From NCBI GenBank assembly GCA_019671135.1, contig JAHRHY010000013.1, forward strand, positions 1,674,001 to 1,738,000: a stretch of 64,000 nt of DNA, in the 5' to 3' direction. Positions within the stretch are counted from its first letter, which is position 1. Each line of letters starts with the position of its first letter. This document shows positions 63,852 through 64,000 of the stretch, one piece after another. The notes beneath the pieces are model-generated. The model made no database searches. It had not been told where the DNA came from and saw only the letters and a program-made list of their open reading frames with translations. The stretch comes from Linnemannia hyalina (taxonomy: Eukaryota > Mortierellomycota > Mortierellomycetes > Mortierellales > Mortierellaceae). Made by a program: the position numbers and the translations under genes.

Positions 63852-64000
63852 TAAAAACACTCCTACAGATAATTATGAAAAAAAGAAATCCAGGTAAAGA
63901 TGTAGTAATGGGTCAGTCCATCTATAAAGCGCTACATCTTGCAGAGCAATCATGCTTCTCGCACATCATCTTCCCTGCATTTCTTTGTTTGGGGTGGTTA
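63852..64000. other. No feature seen
   Basis: End of window; no ORF or repeat I can support. Confidence 0.4.

Overview
This window reads as a repeat-rich accessory region of an early-diverging fungal genome, most likely Mortierellomycotina-like. The main reason is three genes whose N-terminus is the ubiquitin-like Crinkler (CRN) header starting MSNNLLNLFCLVDGE. Each has short GT-AG introns and a pyrimidine-rich 5' leader, and the C-terminal effector modules are either P-loop NTPase plus REase or REase plus protein kinase. The taxonomic call is inference. No ordinary housekeeping gene is present; the only other ordinary host gene is a small secreted ricin-B-type lectin at 56208-56705.

Layout. 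1-2.3 kb: a Helitron 3' end and a decayed DDE_3 transposase. 2.3-23.5 kb: the CRN cluster. CRN1 (3080-5614) has a one-base frameshift. CRN2 (8401-10502) is intact. CRN3 starts at 15210, is split at 16200 by a Ty3/Gypsy chromovirus (16201-23218, identical LTRs, TSD CTCAA), resumes at 23219 and is cut again at about 23472. A Crypton-type recombinase fragment, a solitary gag and a pogo/Tigger element lie between the CRN genes.

23.5-39 kb: a different kind of DNA, AT-rich with intronless ORFs and frequent TTTTTAAAAA-type motifs. It holds a DDE_Tnp_4-like transposase with a roughly 490 bp terminal repeat, two diverged copies of a Cys-rich repeat-domain gene, a second intact chromovirus (27029-32587) exactly at the junction between those copies, eight 132 bp tandem repeats, a small ORF, and a 492-aa protein with weak resemblance to plasmid/phage replication initiators. 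I regard this block as the best candidate for an undescribed mobile, plasmid-like or virus-derived system.

39-53.7 kb: a Helitron cluster. An autonomous Helitron (about 42924-50517) encodes a four-exon 1741-aa Rep/helicase and an accessory zinc-knuckle protein. It is flanked by two near-identical 2.94 kb non-autonomous copies in opposite orientation, and these carry a tRNA-derived SINE. The cluster interrupts the last codons of the Rep-like gene.

53.9-64 kb: purine-rich minisatellites, the lectin gene, a TIR-bounded deletion derivative of the DDE transposon, an intact Tc1 element (59098-60711), another Helitron end, a 330 bp-arm inverted repeat, the C-terminal half of a Crypton-like tyrosine recombinase, and a MITE-like inverted repeat.

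All calls are by eye; no homology search or alignment was run.
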